Below, piece after piece: positions 8,723 through 17,595 of a DNA stretch of 64,000 bases. Under the pieces are notes generated by a model. It was not told the origin of the DNA, searched no databases, and saw nothing but the letters and a program-made list of their open reading frames with translations. Location: the NCBI GenBank assembly GCA_028289405.1, contig JANQPP010000051.1:1-64000 (forward strand). Direction: 5' to 3'. Made by a program: the position numbers and the translations under genes. Numbering within the stretch: position 1 is the stretch's first letter; each line of letters opens with the position of its first letter. The stretch is from Pirellulales bacterium (GTDB lineage Bacteria; Planctomycetota; Planctomycetia; Pirellulales; JANQPP01).

Positions 8723-10663
8723 ATGAGTACCAGGCAAGTGCGACAATTCATGGCCAGCATGGCGTGTGTGGGAATCCTAGCGGCATGGTCCGCCGAGGCT
8801 CAGGCGCAAAACGAATCGGAGGAACAGTCGGGTAAAGTTTCGAGCGTGATCATCTATCAGGGACAAGCGCTCGTGACGCGAGAAGTGGAACTTCCCGCCG
8901 GAAATGGGTTGCGGGAAATCGTGGTCACCGGCCTGCCGCAGCACGTGGTGCCGAGCAGTATCTACGCGGAGCCAGCCGAAGGCGTGGAGATTCGCTCGGT
9001 GCGTTACCGCGTGCGGCCCGTCCGCGAAGACGTCCGCGAGGAGGTGCGGGTGCTGGACCAGCAGCTTCAGGAATTGCACGACGAATTGGCCGCGATTCAA
9101 AAGCGGTTTGAACTGCTGAACGAACGGAAGGCCTATCTCTCCAAGCTCGAAGGCTTCACGGCGCAAACCTCCAGCCGGGAATTGACCGAAGGCGTGCTCA
9201 ATCCGCCTGACCTGATGCAAGTCACGGAATTTCTGTTCCAACAGCGGCAGCAGATCGCCGAGGAGGAATTGGAAAACACGCGGCAGCAACGCGACCTGCA
9301 AAAGCAATGTGAAGTCGTGCAGCAAAAGCGGGCTTTGATCACCGGCCGGTCCACTCGTCAGGCGCGCGAAGCGCTGGTCTTCGTGGATGCGGAGGATGGC
9401 CAGGCCGCGCGTATTCGTCTGCGGTATCTCGTTGATCGGGCGTCGTGGACGCCTTCGTACGTGATTCGTGCGGAGGAGGACGGAGATTCCGTGCAACTGG
9501 ATTACTTCGCATCCATTCAGCAGATGAGCGGCGAAGACTGGAACAACGTGGAGATGGTCCTCTCCACCGCCACTCCGTCGCTGGTCTCCAAAGCGCCCGC
9601 CTTGGATCCTTTGGCCATTCGGTTGGCCCAAGCCTCACAACTCGCGCAGGCCCGCGAAGGTTTGCCCGCTCCAGACGCGGACTATTTGACCAACAAGATG
9701 GTGCTGGATGAAGAGTTGAAACAGGCGTTCCGCGCGCGAAACTTTGCCGCGAATGGGCAGGTCCAGCAAGATCGCGGCCAGCAGGCCACCGCAGGTTATG
9801 GCGGTGGCGGCTATGGTTCGGGCTATGGAGCCAGTGGCTACGGTGGTTATGGTGCAGCGGGCGGAACCTTCCCGCCGGGACACATGGCGAACAGCGAACA
9901 GCGGCAAGCCGAAGTCGCCATGAATACCGTGGCCAATCAACTGCAACTGCTCGATCTCATGAACGAGGACAGCCTGGAGACCGCCGCGAGTTCCGACAAA
10001 GCGGACACTGAAGGCATCAGCGTCAGTTATCAGTTGGCCAACCATACTTCGCTTCCCAGCCGAGCGGACCATCAATTGCTGCAAATCAACTCTTTTGAGC
10101 TCAAAGGAGATTTCTACCGCTTGGCGATTCCCGTGTTGACGTCGTACATCTACAAGGAAGCTGATCTGGTCAATGACAGCCAGCAGGTGCTGCTGGCCGG
10201 GGCTGTGTCGACCTTCGTGGGCGACCAGTTCGTGGGACGCGGCGAATTGCCGACCGTGGCCATGGGTGAACGGTTTTCCGTGGGGCTGGGCATTGACTCC
10301 TCGCTACGCGTTGGACGTGAACTGGTGCAAAAGGAAGAGACGATCCAAGGTGGAAACCGCGTCGTCGATTTCACGTACCGGCTCCTGCTGGAGAACTTCT
10401 CCGAGGAAGACGCCCGCGTACGTCTGCTGGACCGGCTGCCCGTGGCAGAGGAAGCGGACGTGAAGCTGACGCTGGTTTCCACCGATCGGGAGATCAGCGA
10501 GGACCCCGCTTACCAAATGGCCGACCGCAAGCAGGGAATCCTCCGCTGGGACGTAGCCGTCCCTTCCCGTGCCATGGGCCATCAGCGGGCCGTGTTCGAC
10601 TACACCATGCGTCTGGAGTACGACAAACAAATGGCCATCGCGGGGCTGCCGCTACGGCGTTAG
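8723..10663 (+). CDS. Mucoidy inhibitor MuiA-like protein (DUF4140/DUF4139)
   Basis: 646 residues with a cleavable signal peptide (MACVGILAAWSAEAQA). Residues about 30-110 form a DUF4140-type domain (SSVIIYQGQALVTREVELP). A long coiled coil follows (about 95-210, rich in Glu/Gln/Leu), then the DUF4139 domain (RLRYLVDRASWTPSYVIR and VVDFTYRLLLEN near the end). This is the architecture of MuiA-like envelope proteins whose biochemical role is unknown. A Gly/Tyr-rich insert lies at about residues 355-385. The start is ATG 8723, with a strong ribosome-binding site (AAGGGAGAGAG) upstream. A hairpin follows the gene. Confidence 0.88.
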   Translation: MSTRQVRQFMASMACVGILAAWSAEAQAQNESEEQSGKVSSVIIYQGQALVTREVELPAGNGLREIVVTGLPQHVVPSSIYAEPAEGVEIRSVRYRVRPVREDVREEVRVLDQQLQELHDELAAIQKRFELLNERKAYLSKLEGFTAQTSSRELTEGVLNPPDLMQVTEFLFQQRQQIAEEELENTRQQRDLQKQCEVVQQKRALITGRSTRQAREALVFVDAEDGQAARIRLRYLVDRASWTPSYVIRAEEDGDSVQLDYFASIQQMSGEDWNNVEMVLSTATPSLVSKAPALDPLAIRLAQASQLAQAREGLPAPDADYLTNKMVLDEELKQAFRARNFAANGQVQQDRGQQATAGYGGGGYGSGYGASGYGGYGAAGGTFPPGHMANSEQRQAEVAMNTVANQLQLLDLMNEDSLETAASSDKADTEGISVSYQLANHTSLPSRADHQLLQINSFELKGDFYRLAIPVLTSYIYKEADLVNDSQQVLLAGAVSTFVGDQFVGRGELPTVAMGERFSVGLGIDSSLRVGRELVQKEETIQGGNRVVDFTYRLLLENFSEEDARVRLLDRLPVAEEADVKLTLVSTDREISEDPAYQMADRKQGILRWDVAVPSRAMGHQRAVFDYTMRLEYDKQMAIAGLPLRR

Positions 10664-10699
10664 CCTGCTGCTGATGGGAAACCGCAAGTGAATCCAGCT

Positions 10700-10752
10700 C
10701 GTCGCCCTGGGGCCAGTCTCTGGGGCGACGCGGCTCGTTTCGTGCTTTTTTC
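10700..10752 (+). terminator. Possible terminator after the MuiA-like gene
   Basis: An 8-bp stem CGTCGCCC (10700-10707) / GGGCGACG (10723-10730) lies about 35 bases after the stop codon. A run of six T (10746-10751) follows, but about 15 bases after the stem, so it is not a textbook intrinsic terminator. Confidence 0.45.
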
Positions 10753-10870
10753 AATCGGAGAAATCACTCCAGGCAAGACGCGAGAACGAAAAAAGTTGGC
10801 AAGCTCAGGCCTGTCTTGGTAAGCTACACGGAGTTTCGGTCGGGGTGGCTGAAACGAAGGGTGGAGTATC

Positions 10871-11332
10871 ATGACGATCGAATGGTATTGCCAATTGATG
10901 GGTTCCGAATTGGGACCTTACACGGCGGTGCAACTGGTTGATCTTGCGCGAAAGCATCGGCTCACGCCCGAAGACTTGGTGAAAAAAGGTACTGCTGGCG
11001 AGTGGGTGCCGGCGTATCGCGTGAAGGGGCTATTTCAAGCGGCATCCCACCCGGCTCCGGCAGCGCATGCCGAAGAAGCCCACACGAATGGGCCATCGGC
11101 TCCTCACGCCGAGAAAAAAAGGCCGGACGCCGAGCGAGATTCGCCCGCCGCGGATGATTCGCTTCATTGGTTTTGCATTTGCGGAGGCCGCAAGCACGGC
11201 CCCGTCCCTTTCACCGAACTTCAATCGATGGCCTCCCAAGGCATCCTGCAGCGCACGGACCGGGTGTGGAAGGCCAGCGCTCCCAAGTGGTGCGAGGCCC
11301 ACCAGGTTCCCGGGCTGCAATTCACTGCCTGA
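10871..11332 (+). CDS. Protein with two GYF-like (DUF4339) domains
   Basis: 153 residues. Two copies of a GYF_2/DUF4339-like unit are visible. The first is WYCQLMGSELGPYTAVQLVD followed by a LTPEDLVKKGTAGEW segment; the second is WFCICGGRKHGPVPFTELQS followed by LQRTDRVWKASAPKW. They are joined by an Ala/Pro/Lys-rich linker (about 60-95). Such domains probably mediate protein contacts. There is no signal peptide or membrane segment. Function unknown. It sits ahead of the EF-hand protein in the same direction. Confidence 0.78.
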   Translation: MTIEWYCQLMGSELGPYTAVQLVDLARKHRLTPEDLVKKGTAGEWVPAYRVKGLFQAASHPAPAAHAEEAHTNGPSAPHAEKKRPDAERDSPAADDSLHWFCICGGRKHGPVPFTELQSMASQGILQRTDRVWKASAPKWCEAHQVPGLQFTA

Positions 11333-11456
11333 AACGCCTGCATTGTTTCGTGCTGGGTGAATCCAGCCGTTTCCTCCAGTTGGCGAGAAACTTTTTTCAG
11401 CCGCCGTGGTTTGAAAAAGTGTGGCGATATGCACTTTCATGAATCACGAGGCACTC

Positions 11457-12614
11457 ATGTCTTCCATCTCAACCGAATCGGCCTCAGCCCAACCGGCACT
11501 GTCCCGCTTCGAGAGTTTTAGCAGATTATGCTTCCGGTTCATGATCGTTTTGCTCGTGGCATTGCTGCTGATTCCTGAAGTGCCTGTCTCCGCGCAAGGA
11601 CGCCGCTCTCGGGAGCCGGATGAGGAATCGTCCCGCGAAGGCGTCCGCTTTGGCCGTGGTCCGGGAGGCGGTCGTGGGGGACGCGGACGAGGAGGTTTTT
11701 TTGGCGGCGGGGGATTCCTGCGGCGTTTTGACGCCAACGAGGATGGCCGTATCGAACCGTCCGAGGTTCCTGAAAGAATGCAACCTTTTTGGGAGCGCAT
11801 GGCCGAGCGAATGGGACTGGATCCCGACGAACCGGTCGATCTGGATCGCCTGGAAGAAGGCTTCCGTGGCAGGCGCGATCGTGGAGAGCGTGGCGATGAC
11901 GAAAGGGAAAGCAGGGAACGCGAGGGCCGACAAAATAGACGTGGGGAGAATTCCGACGATGCAGCAAAAGAAAAGGTCGCCGTCCGCTTGCCCACCGATT
12001 TTGGAAACCCAATCGGAGCCTTGCGGGTCCCCCCTGGTTTTGGCGAGCCGAATTCTACTAACGTGCTGATCCTCGGAAACGGCGCTAAGGCCACGGCGAA
12101 AAATCCCACCGGCTCGGGCTCGGGAACTGGTCGGGCGGCGGAATTCTTGGAAAACGCCCGCAATATGCTGGGCCGCTATGATGCGGACAAAAACGGACAA
12201 CTGAGCCGCCAGGAATGGGAGGGCTTCCGCTGGGGAAACTTGGGCTCGGGAGATCGGAATCGAGACGGAGTGCTAACGCTGGAAGAGCTTGCGAGATGGC
12301 TGGCACGACGTGCCGAGGGAGGCGATGCTGAAGAATCGTCCATCTCGAACCGGGATTCGGCCACGGCCACTCGTTCCCGGAATCGTCCGGGAGAAAGTCG
12401 CGGTTCCAATCGAGCGGCTCGTCTCCGTTTCAGGTCGCCCCAGGACAAGTGGCCGTCCTCGATTCCCGACTGGTTTGCCAGGCGGGATCGAGATGGCGAT
12501 GGGCAAGTGCGGATGTCTGAATGGACCAATCGCTGGACGGCTGAATCCGTCGAAGAGTTCCTTGAACACGACAAAAATGGCGACGGGGTGATTACGCCGC
12601 AAGAGACCTTCTAA
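11457..12614 (+). CDS. Secreted or anchored EF-hand protein
   Basis: 385 residues. A hydrophobic segment at about 24-46 (FMIVLLVALLLIPEVPVSA) is a signal peptide or anchor. A Gly/Arg-rich stretch (GRGPGGGRGGRGRGG) follows. EF-hand loops are DANEDGRIEPSE (after RRF), DADKNGQLSRQE, DRNRDGVLTLEE, DRDGDGQVRMSE and DKNGDGVITPQE; all keep the D-x-D/N-x-D/N-G-x-I/L/V pattern, so five calcium sites are likely. ATG 11457 is preferred because GAGG lies at good spacing upstream; 11439 and 11421 are in frame. Extracellular or periplasmic calcium binding is inferred. Confidence 0.82.
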   Translation: MSSISTESASAQPALSRFESFSRLCFRFMIVLLVALLLIPEVPVSAQGRRSREPDEESSREGVRFGRGPGGGRGGRGRGGFFGGGGFLRRFDANEDGRIEPSEVPERMQPFWERMAERMGLDPDEPVDLDRLEEGFRGRRDRGERGDDERESREREGRQNRRGENSDDAAKEKVAVRLPTDFGNPIGALRVPPGFGEPNSTNVLILGNGAKATAKNPTGSGSGTGRAAEFLENARNMLGRYDADKNGQLSRQEWEGFRWGNLGSGDRNRDGVLTLEELARWLARRAEGGDAEESSISNRDSATATRSRNRPGESRGSNRAARLRFRSPQDKWPSSIPDWFARRDRDGDGQVRMSEWTNRWTAESVEEFLEHDKNGDGVITPQETF

Positions 12615-12674
12615 CGAAGGGTAGGACCGACTCGGGTCACTCCCGTAGCGCAATCGTTGCGTTACTGCTGGAAC

Positions 12675-12923
12675 TCAAGCCGTTCCACCAGAACTGGCGG
12701 ACCGCATTCTCTCGGCGGATTCCAGTAGCTTCTCGGCGCGATCCATCAAAGGCAGATTGCTCACTCCCTCCGACGGAATCGGAGCCCCCAACGATTCATC
12801 GGATGCCACGAATTGGCCTCGGCAATGTTGGCAGATGAGCAACTTGCCAAGATAGTCCACGCGAATGCGAACAGATCGTCCGCACGTCGGACAAGGGCGA
12901 TAAAAATATGTGCGTCCGGGCAT
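12675..12923 (-). CDS. Small zinc-ribbon protein
   Basis: 82 residues with two CxxC knuckles, CPTCGRSVRIRVDYLG and LICQHCRGQF, giving a four-cysteine zinc ribbon; the C-terminal third is helical (LMDRAEKLLESAERM). ATG 12923 is preferred because AGGGAG lies nine bases upstream; the ATG at 12932 is directly next to that site. Small proteins of this type are common in planctomycetes and have no known function. Convergent with the EF-hand gene. Confidence 0.65.
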   Translation of the reverse strand: MPGRTYFYRPCPTCGRSVRIRVDYLGKLLICQHCRGQFVASDESLGAPIPSEGVSNLPLMDRAEKLLESAERMRSASSGGTA

Positions 12924-13338
12924 GATCGGCATCTCCCTCTACCGTTGAGCCTACGCCAGCCCCTTGCAGCATAGCTTTGTCAATTTATGCGACGATCTTA
13001 CCTTAGGCAACAATCTTCCATGGAAATGCCCAAAAGTTTCCGAGAATTGTAAAATAAGGAGAATGCGAAGCTTTGGTTGATTCTTGGGCTTTCTCGACGG
13101 TTGTATGACATTTCACGGGATCGTAGTCTCCTCGATCGCTCTCATCCTTTAATCCGCGAGTTTTCGCCCTCTAGGAGGGATTGACGCCTTGGGAAAATCG
13201 TCGCTCGAATCTTCGCTACACACCGCCTGATCGAGCCCACCTCAAAGATTCAGTGCGCCATCCAGCCTCCTGGGCGATAATACCAGTATCGGCTGGAAGT
13301 GCGACTCCGTGCCCGTGAAGACCTGGCTAGGGAATAAG
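12924..13338. other. Intergenic region, about 415 bases
   Basis: Upstream region shared by the leftward zinc-ribbon gene and the rightward unknown secreted protein. The left half is AT-rich (GTCAATTTATGCGACG, AAAATAAGGAGAA) and probably holds promoters in both directions. No repeat, RNA gene or credible reading frame is seen. Confidence 0.5.
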
Positions 13339-14034
13339 ATGTTCGTGCGCAACCGGAACGACCTTCAAAATCGATACGGCTTGAGTGGAACCGGCGCCCG
13401 AGGCAAATTCCGCGTTTGGTGGGCCGGTCTCATGTTGGCAGTTTGCTCCCTGTCTGGGGCGCCCCACGTGGCGATGTCGGCGGCGGAAAAACTGCCGCCC
13501 AAGTTTTCTGCTATCCGCGAGCAGACACGTCGCTCACTCGCGCGGCGTCCTGAATTCGAACCAGACGATCTCATCAGCCGTGGAGACATCCGCCGCGTAT
13601 TGCTCGACCTGCATCGCCTCGGCTGGGAAACGACCTACGCCAAAGAGGTCTGGGCGCGGGGCTTGCCCGATAGCCATTTCCTGGTTCGAGAACTTCGGGA
13701 CAAGAAAGAAGGAAAGCAATTCATGCGGCAAGTGGCCCGCCACAGTGGAATTTTTGGACAGCTCGACCGCTACGCGGGATTGCCGGGAGGGCAGAAAACA
13801 CTCCGCGCGCTGATCGACTCCAAGGACGGCCACAAACTTATCGATTACTACATGACGCGGACCCGTTCGGGCAACCTACTGCTGGACCTGCTTCCCCGCC
13901 ATGCCCATGGAACCATGCCGGAACCCAAGGACTTCCGCAAGCCGACGGGAAGAATTTACACCCAAAAAGACTTGCTGAAAGTGTTGGCCAAGGTCTACCA
14001 ACTTGAACTGCTTCAAGCAGCGCAACAACCCTGA
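13339..14034 (+). CDS. Secreted protein of unknown function
   Basis: 231 residues. An N-terminal basic region is followed by a hydrophobic core (WWAGLMLAVCSLSGAPHVAMSA) that looks like a signal peptide. The mature part is helical and charged, with ISRGDIRRVLLDLHRLGW and a YYMTRTRSGNLLLDLLPRHA segment; I recognise no family. ATG 13339 has AGGGA at good spacing upstream; a GTG at 13309 would add ten residues. It is convergent with the cyclophilin-like gene. Confidence 0.7.
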   Translation: MFVRNRNDLQNRYGLSGTGARGKFRVWWAGLMLAVCSLSGAPHVAMSAAEKLPPKFSAIREQTRRSLARRPEFEPDDLISRGDIRRVLLDLHRLGWETTYAKEVWARGLPDSHFLVRELRDKKEGKQFMRQVARHSGIFGQLDRYAGLPGGQKTLRALIDSKDGHKLIDYYMTRTRSGNLLLDLLPRHAHGTMPEPKDFRKPTGRIYTQKDLLKVLAKVYQLELLQAAQQP

Positions 14035-14099
14035 GAATCGGCCGCCTGACAGGTGTCCCACCCGCCTGACCGTCAAACTTCGCGTGCCGACGATATGCG

Positions 14100-14807
14100 C
14101 TAACGAATCCGCTTCACGGATTCCATCGTCACCGTATCCGTGGGAAGCCGAGAAAACTCTTCCTGGTTTTTCGTGGGCAATTGGGCGATTCGGTCGAGCA
14201 CCTCCAACCCTTCCACCACGCGCCCAAAGACACAGTATCCGTACTCATCCGGTTCCGTGCCGGCGTGGTCGAGCCAGGAGTTCTCCCCCAGGTTGAAGAA
14301 GAATTGCGCGGCAGCGCTATCAATCACATCCGCCCGCCGCGCCATGGCAATCGTACCACGGGAATTAGAAAGTCCATTCTCGGCTTCATTGCGGATGGGC
14401 GTCCGGGTCGGCTTTTCCTCCAAGTCCTCCGTAAAGCTGCCCCCCACGACCACATATTCCGGCTCCACCTCATGCAACACCGTTCCATCATAGTGGCCTG
14501 AATCAACGTAGCTCAAAAAATTGCGAACCGTGAGCTCCGCCTTTTCCGGATCAAGTTCGACTTTGATTTCACCATGATTGGTGCGAATCAGCACCAGCGG
14601 CGTTTCGGTTTCTTCGACTGGATCACGTGCCGGAACGGAGGAGTTGGGCTCGGCTGTTCCAGTGTCTGAAGCGGTCGCGACAACCGTCGAGTCCGCGGGA
14701 GAACTATCCACTTTCTCTGGAACCTGTGGACTTTGCCCGCAGCCGTGCAAGCAAGCCGTGCCGATGACGAATTCCGCAACCCAATGCCGCTTCCTGAACG
14801 AGGCCAT
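14100..14807 (-). CDS. Cyclophilin-type peptidyl-prolyl isomerase-like lipoprotein
   Basis: About 235 residues. The N terminus ends in a lipobox (ACLHGCG, acylated Cys), then a Ser/Thr/Pro linker. The cyclophilin domain spans about 75-235: VLIRTNHGEIKVEL, AELTVRNFLSYVDSGHYDG, SAAAQFFFNLGENSWLD and YCVFGRVVEGLEVLDRI. The fold is convincing, but the FHRVI motif that carries the catalytic arginine reads LHEVE here, so classical isomerase activity is doubtful. It would be anchored in the envelope. The first ATG at 14816 is also possible. Confidence 0.85.
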   Translation of the reverse strand: MASFRKRHWVAEFVIGTACLHGCGQSPQVPEKVDSSPADSTVVATASDTGTAEPNSSVPARDPVEETETPLVLIRTNHGEIKVELDPEKAELTVRNFLSYVDSGHYDGTVLHEVEPEYVVVGGSFTEDLEEKPTRTPIRNEAENGLSNSRGTIAMARRADVIDSAAAQFFFNLGENSWLDHAGTEPDEYGYCVFGRVVEGLEVLDRIAQLPTKNQEEFSRLPTDTVTMESVKRIR

Positions 14808-15069
14808 GAAAACCACCTCCTTGTGGAACCAAATGCTTGTCGCACGGACTGCAAACGTCCGCGATGTCGTAACTCACGAATCCAACCAGCGAAAATGCCG
14901 CGATGATTCACCGCATCGCGTAGGATCGGACGACGGGGCGGGCAACGCGTGGATGGCCGTGGTGCGGGCGATGAAGTCAGGTGGGCATCATCTCCACTTC
15001 TCCGTTTCTTGACAATACGAGTCAGGCGAATCGTGGCAACAGCAGCACATGAATCGAGGAGAAAGCATC
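14808..15069. other. Upstream region between the cyclophilin gene and tRNA-Cys
   Basis: Together with the tRNA promoter this stretch is about 300 bases without a protein gene. It presumably holds the promoter of the leftward cyclophilin-like gene. No repeat or reading frame is seen. Confidence 0.5.
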
Positions 15070-15098
15070 TTGACCAGAGCCGCAATAACTCCTAGGTT
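15070..15098 (+). promoter_or_regulatory. Likely promoter of tRNA-Cys
   Basis: A -35-like TTGACC (15070-15075) and a -10-like TAGGTT (15093-15098) are separated by 17 bases, and the tRNA begins 11 bases after the -10 box. The -35 box is five of six to the sigma-70 consensus; the -10 box is weak. Confidence 0.5.
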
Positions 15099-15109
15099 TG
15101 CGGGTAAAA

Positions 15110-15181
15110 GGCGCCGTGGCCAAGTGGCTAAGGCAGAGGATTGCAAATCCTTGATCGTGGGTTCGACTCCCACCGGCGCCT
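15110..15181 (+). tRNA. tRNA-Cys (anticodon GCA)
   Basis: A full cloverleaf: acceptor GGCGCCG (15110-15116) pairs with CGGCGCC (15174-15180), the anticodon loop is TTGCAAA (GCA), the T arm contains GTGGG-TTCGACT-CCCAC, and the discriminator base is T, as expected for tRNA-Cys. The CCA end is not encoded. Confidence 0.97.
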
Positions 15182-15271
15182 CTCACTCCAAGCCGTTGCG
15201 AAGGCATGCCTTCGCTTCACCTTGCTTGACTCTTCATTCGGCCTGAATGAGGTCTCTTTGGGCAAGTATAT

Positions 15272-16387
15272 CTACTTCCAGCGTTTCTCATTGCGTGGCT
15301 TACGATGGCTGCCCAGCCAGCGGCGAATCGGATGCGCGCGACGCAAGATCGCACGGAGTTCAACTGCCACCGCGTACGCTGAAACAGGGCGATCCGCCAC
15401 GTTTTCCGCTAACAAATAAAGACAAAGATCGCTCACTCCCTGGGGAATGGATCGGTCTTTCACGATCGGCGGGACTAGATAACGCAACTGTAGGGCGGCT
15501 CGCTCGGCGCTAAGGTCAGCCGAGAGCGGAGGCTCTCCCGTCAGAAGCTCGTAAAGTACGGACCCAAGTGCGAATAGATCCGATTTGACCTCGATGGTGA
15601 AGGAGCCGTGCTCCGGACGTGATGGCTCCATGGACTTCTGTGGATTGCGGCAGTTTGTCTTGTGGTCGAGATCGCCCGCAACATTCGCCAGCAGCAAGCG
15701 GTCGTCATTCGTCAGTCTTAAGCTGCTGGGTTTAAGTGAGCGATGCAAGATGCCTCGTTGATGCATGTAGGCCAAAGCGTCCGCTGCGTCCCGCACTAGC
15801 CGCACCGCGTGCAGAGGAGGAAGCTTTTTTTCACGCCGAATCAAACCGGACACATCTGCACCGGCGATGTAGGCGTACACCAGGTAACCACCATATCGGG
15901 GCGACCAGCCGTAATCGACGACCGGAACGAGGTGAGAATGATCGAGCGAGGAGAGTACTCTGGCATCACGCAAAAAGCGATCCGCATGGCTGGGATTGTT
16001 CTTTCCCGTTGTTCCCGTAATCAATTTTAGCGCGACGTCTCGCTTGAGGATTTCGTCATACGCGCGGTACAGGCGGCCATTTCCCAGCCGTTCGAGAAAG
16101 CGATACCGACCGAGGCGCGGGATCTCGATCGGACTTATCTCGTGGAGAAGCCTACTATTTTGCCTAACGGAATACTCTTGTGCCAACGCTTGGAGTTCCG
16201 TCAAAAGCTGGCCACGAGCAGCGGGAGAGCTTTGTCGCAAATATGATTCCAGCCTTGGATCTCGGCCGGCCTTTAATTCCTCTTCGAAGAGGTCACAGAG
16301 CAGATCCACGCGTTCGGAAACATTCCAGGCGAGAGTCGACCAGCGTAAAAAACCATCATGACCATTCCATCGACTCGGCATAATCAT
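15272..16387 (-). CDS. Ser/Thr protein kinase-like protein, probable pseudokinase
   Basis: 371 residues. An N-terminal region of about 90 residues is typical of planctomycete kinases that lie beside ECF sigma genes. The kinase domain starts at LGRYRFLERLGNGRLYRAYD; the ATP-binding lysine is present (RDVALKLI), and SDLFALGSVLYELLTGEPP is a normal subdomain IX. The catalytic loop reads HRSLKPSS instead of HRDLKPSN, so the catalytic Asp is Ser, and the DFG position reads LANVAGD, so the magnesium-binding Asp is also lost. No transmembrane segment or repeat domain follows. The start overlaps the sigma gene stop in an ATGA, which implies translational coupling. A signal-relay or scaffold role for the sigma factor is inference. 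Confidence 0.88.
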   Translation of the reverse strand: MIMPSRWNGHDGFLRWSTLAWNVSERVDLLCDLFEEELKAGRDPRLESYLRQSSPAARGQLLTELQALAQEYSVRQNSRLLHEISPIEIPRLGRYRFLERLGNGRLYRAYDEILKRDVALKLITGTTGKNNPSHADRFLRDARVLSSLDHSHLVPVVDYGWSPRYGGYLVYAYIAGADVSGLIRREKKLPPLHAVRLVRDAADALAYMHQRGILHRSLKPSSLRLTNDDRLLLANVAGDLDHKTNCRNPQKSMEPSRPEHGSFTIEVKSDLFALGSVLYELLTGEPPLSADLSAERAALQLRYLVPPIVKDRSIPQGVSDLCLYLLAENVADRPVSAYAVAVELRAILRRAHPIRRWLGSHRKPRNEKRWK

Positions 16388-17007
16388 CTGTCTTCTTTCA
16401 AAGCTTGTTTCAACGCGGACCGAATCAAGGCCAACTTTCGCCGAATGGTCCGCGGCGACACTCCAAGCGTTTCCGCGATCTCCTCCTGGGTGAGCCCCTG
16501 GAGTTGGCAAATCAACACTTGGCGGGAAATGGGGCTTTGAAACCGCGAAAGCAAATCTTCAACCTCTTCGCGAAAGTTTTTTTCCCAATGCCAAGCGGTC
16601 GTCTCCTCGTCCAATTCCGGAGATTGCCGCAGAAAACGTCGATTCGTTTCGATCTCGCGTATGGTCTTACGCAATACGAGAGTTCTCAGCATGGCCCACA
16701 ATTCACGTCGTCCCGAAACTCCTTGCCATTGCCCGGCGTGCACGGCCTGCACCATGCTATGGAAGGCATTCAGGGCCACTTGTTCCGCGTCGACCTGTTC
16801 TGGAGTCGCGGCCATGCCTGCGGCGCGTTTCCGCGCGATTTCATGCAGCTTGGGAAACAATCGATCCCAGAGAGCGACAACCGCTTTTTCATCCCCTTTT
16901 CTCACTTGCTGAAAAAAAGAGGTGACCGACCCTTGATCGTCTTCGCCGTTACCTTGGTCGTTCACTTTTGGCTTATCTGGATCATGATTATCTACGTCGG
17001 ACTCCAC
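16384..17007 (-). CDS. ECF-type RNA polymerase sigma factor
   Basis: 207 residues. Region 2 is seen around DRLFPKLHEIARKRAAG and DAEQVALNAFHSMVQAV; region 4 is a helix-turn-helix, LTQEEIAETLGVSPRTIRRK. No region 3 is present, so it is an ECF sigma factor of the planctomycete type that pairs with Ser/Thr kinases. The N terminus is an acidic tail of about 30 residues. It is the first gene of a two-gene operon with the pseudokinase, overlapping by four bases (ATGA). No anti-sigma gene is adjacent. Confidence 0.92.
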   Translation of the reverse strand: MESDVDNHDPDKPKVNDQGNGEDDQGSVTSFFQQVRKGDEKAVVALWDRLFPKLHEIARKRAAGMAATPEQVDAEQVALNAFHSMVQAVHAGQWQGVSGRRELWAMLRTLVLRKTIREIETNRRFLRQSPELDEETTAWHWEKNFREEVEDLLSRFQSPISRQVLICQLQGLTQEEIAETLGVSPRTIRRKLALIRSALKQALKEDR

Positions 17008-17208
17008 CGAAATCGGGCTGCCACTCTATTTGGCAAAAACCGGGTCTCTATCTTTAGTAATGGCGCGAATTGGGGCTGAATCGGACATCAAAATCCCAGG
17101 AAAAAGAATTATTCGCTTTTTTAGACATCTGCTGAAGTAGGTCGCACGGACGTGCAGCGCTCGCGGGCGTTCTGCATCATGTGGCGCAGCTTTTGATCCA
17201 AAAGCGTT

Positions 17209-17505
17209 CTAGGTACCTGGAAGCATGAACAGCAGGTCCGCCAATCTTTCCGCGCTGACTTTTCGGACGAGCAACGTCTTCTCTCGCGATGTGATACCGC
17301 TCAAGACTTCAATCTGGCTTTTGCGTAAGCCCAGCGATCTAGCCAACAGCACAATCGCTGCTCTATTCGCTTTGCCCTGTTCGGGCGCGGCTTGCACCGT
17401 GACCTTCAGTCGCCCTCCTTGCCAGCGTTTGATTTCCCTGCGACGTGCTCCCAGTTCGACCTTTACCGGTAGGAGTGCACCGTGCTCATGCGGCAGCAAT
17501 TTCAT
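17209..17505 (-). CDS. DUF167 family protein (YggU-like)
   Basis: 98 residues covering a whole DUF167 domain: LLPVKVELGARRREI, LKVTVQAAPEQGKANRAAI, LGLRKSQIEVLSGITSREKT. The length is normal for the family, which is widespread and small; its function is not established. The gene is divergent from the OPT transporter gene, with about 90 bases between. Confidence 0.88.
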   Translation of the reverse strand: MKLLPHEHGALLPVKVELGARRREIKRWQGGRLKVTVQAAPEQGKANRAAIVLLARSLGLRKSQIEVLSGITSREKTLLVRKVSAERLADLLFMLPGT

Positions 17506-17595
17506 GGCGACTCCTCGCGTACGGATCTTAAAGGACCCGCTTGCAAAATGCGACTATTCTGACCAGGATGACGCAACTCAAAGGGAAGGAACGGT

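Noticed and set aside
8350..8760. N-terminal extension of the Gfo/Idh/MocA protein by 137 residues
   Set aside because: The twin-arginine signal starts at 8349 and the upstream part has no similarity or coding character.
12640..12670. Small inverted repeat (AGCGCAA / TTGCGTT) between two convergent genes as terminator
   Set aside because: The stem is only seven base pairs and no T tract follows in either direction.
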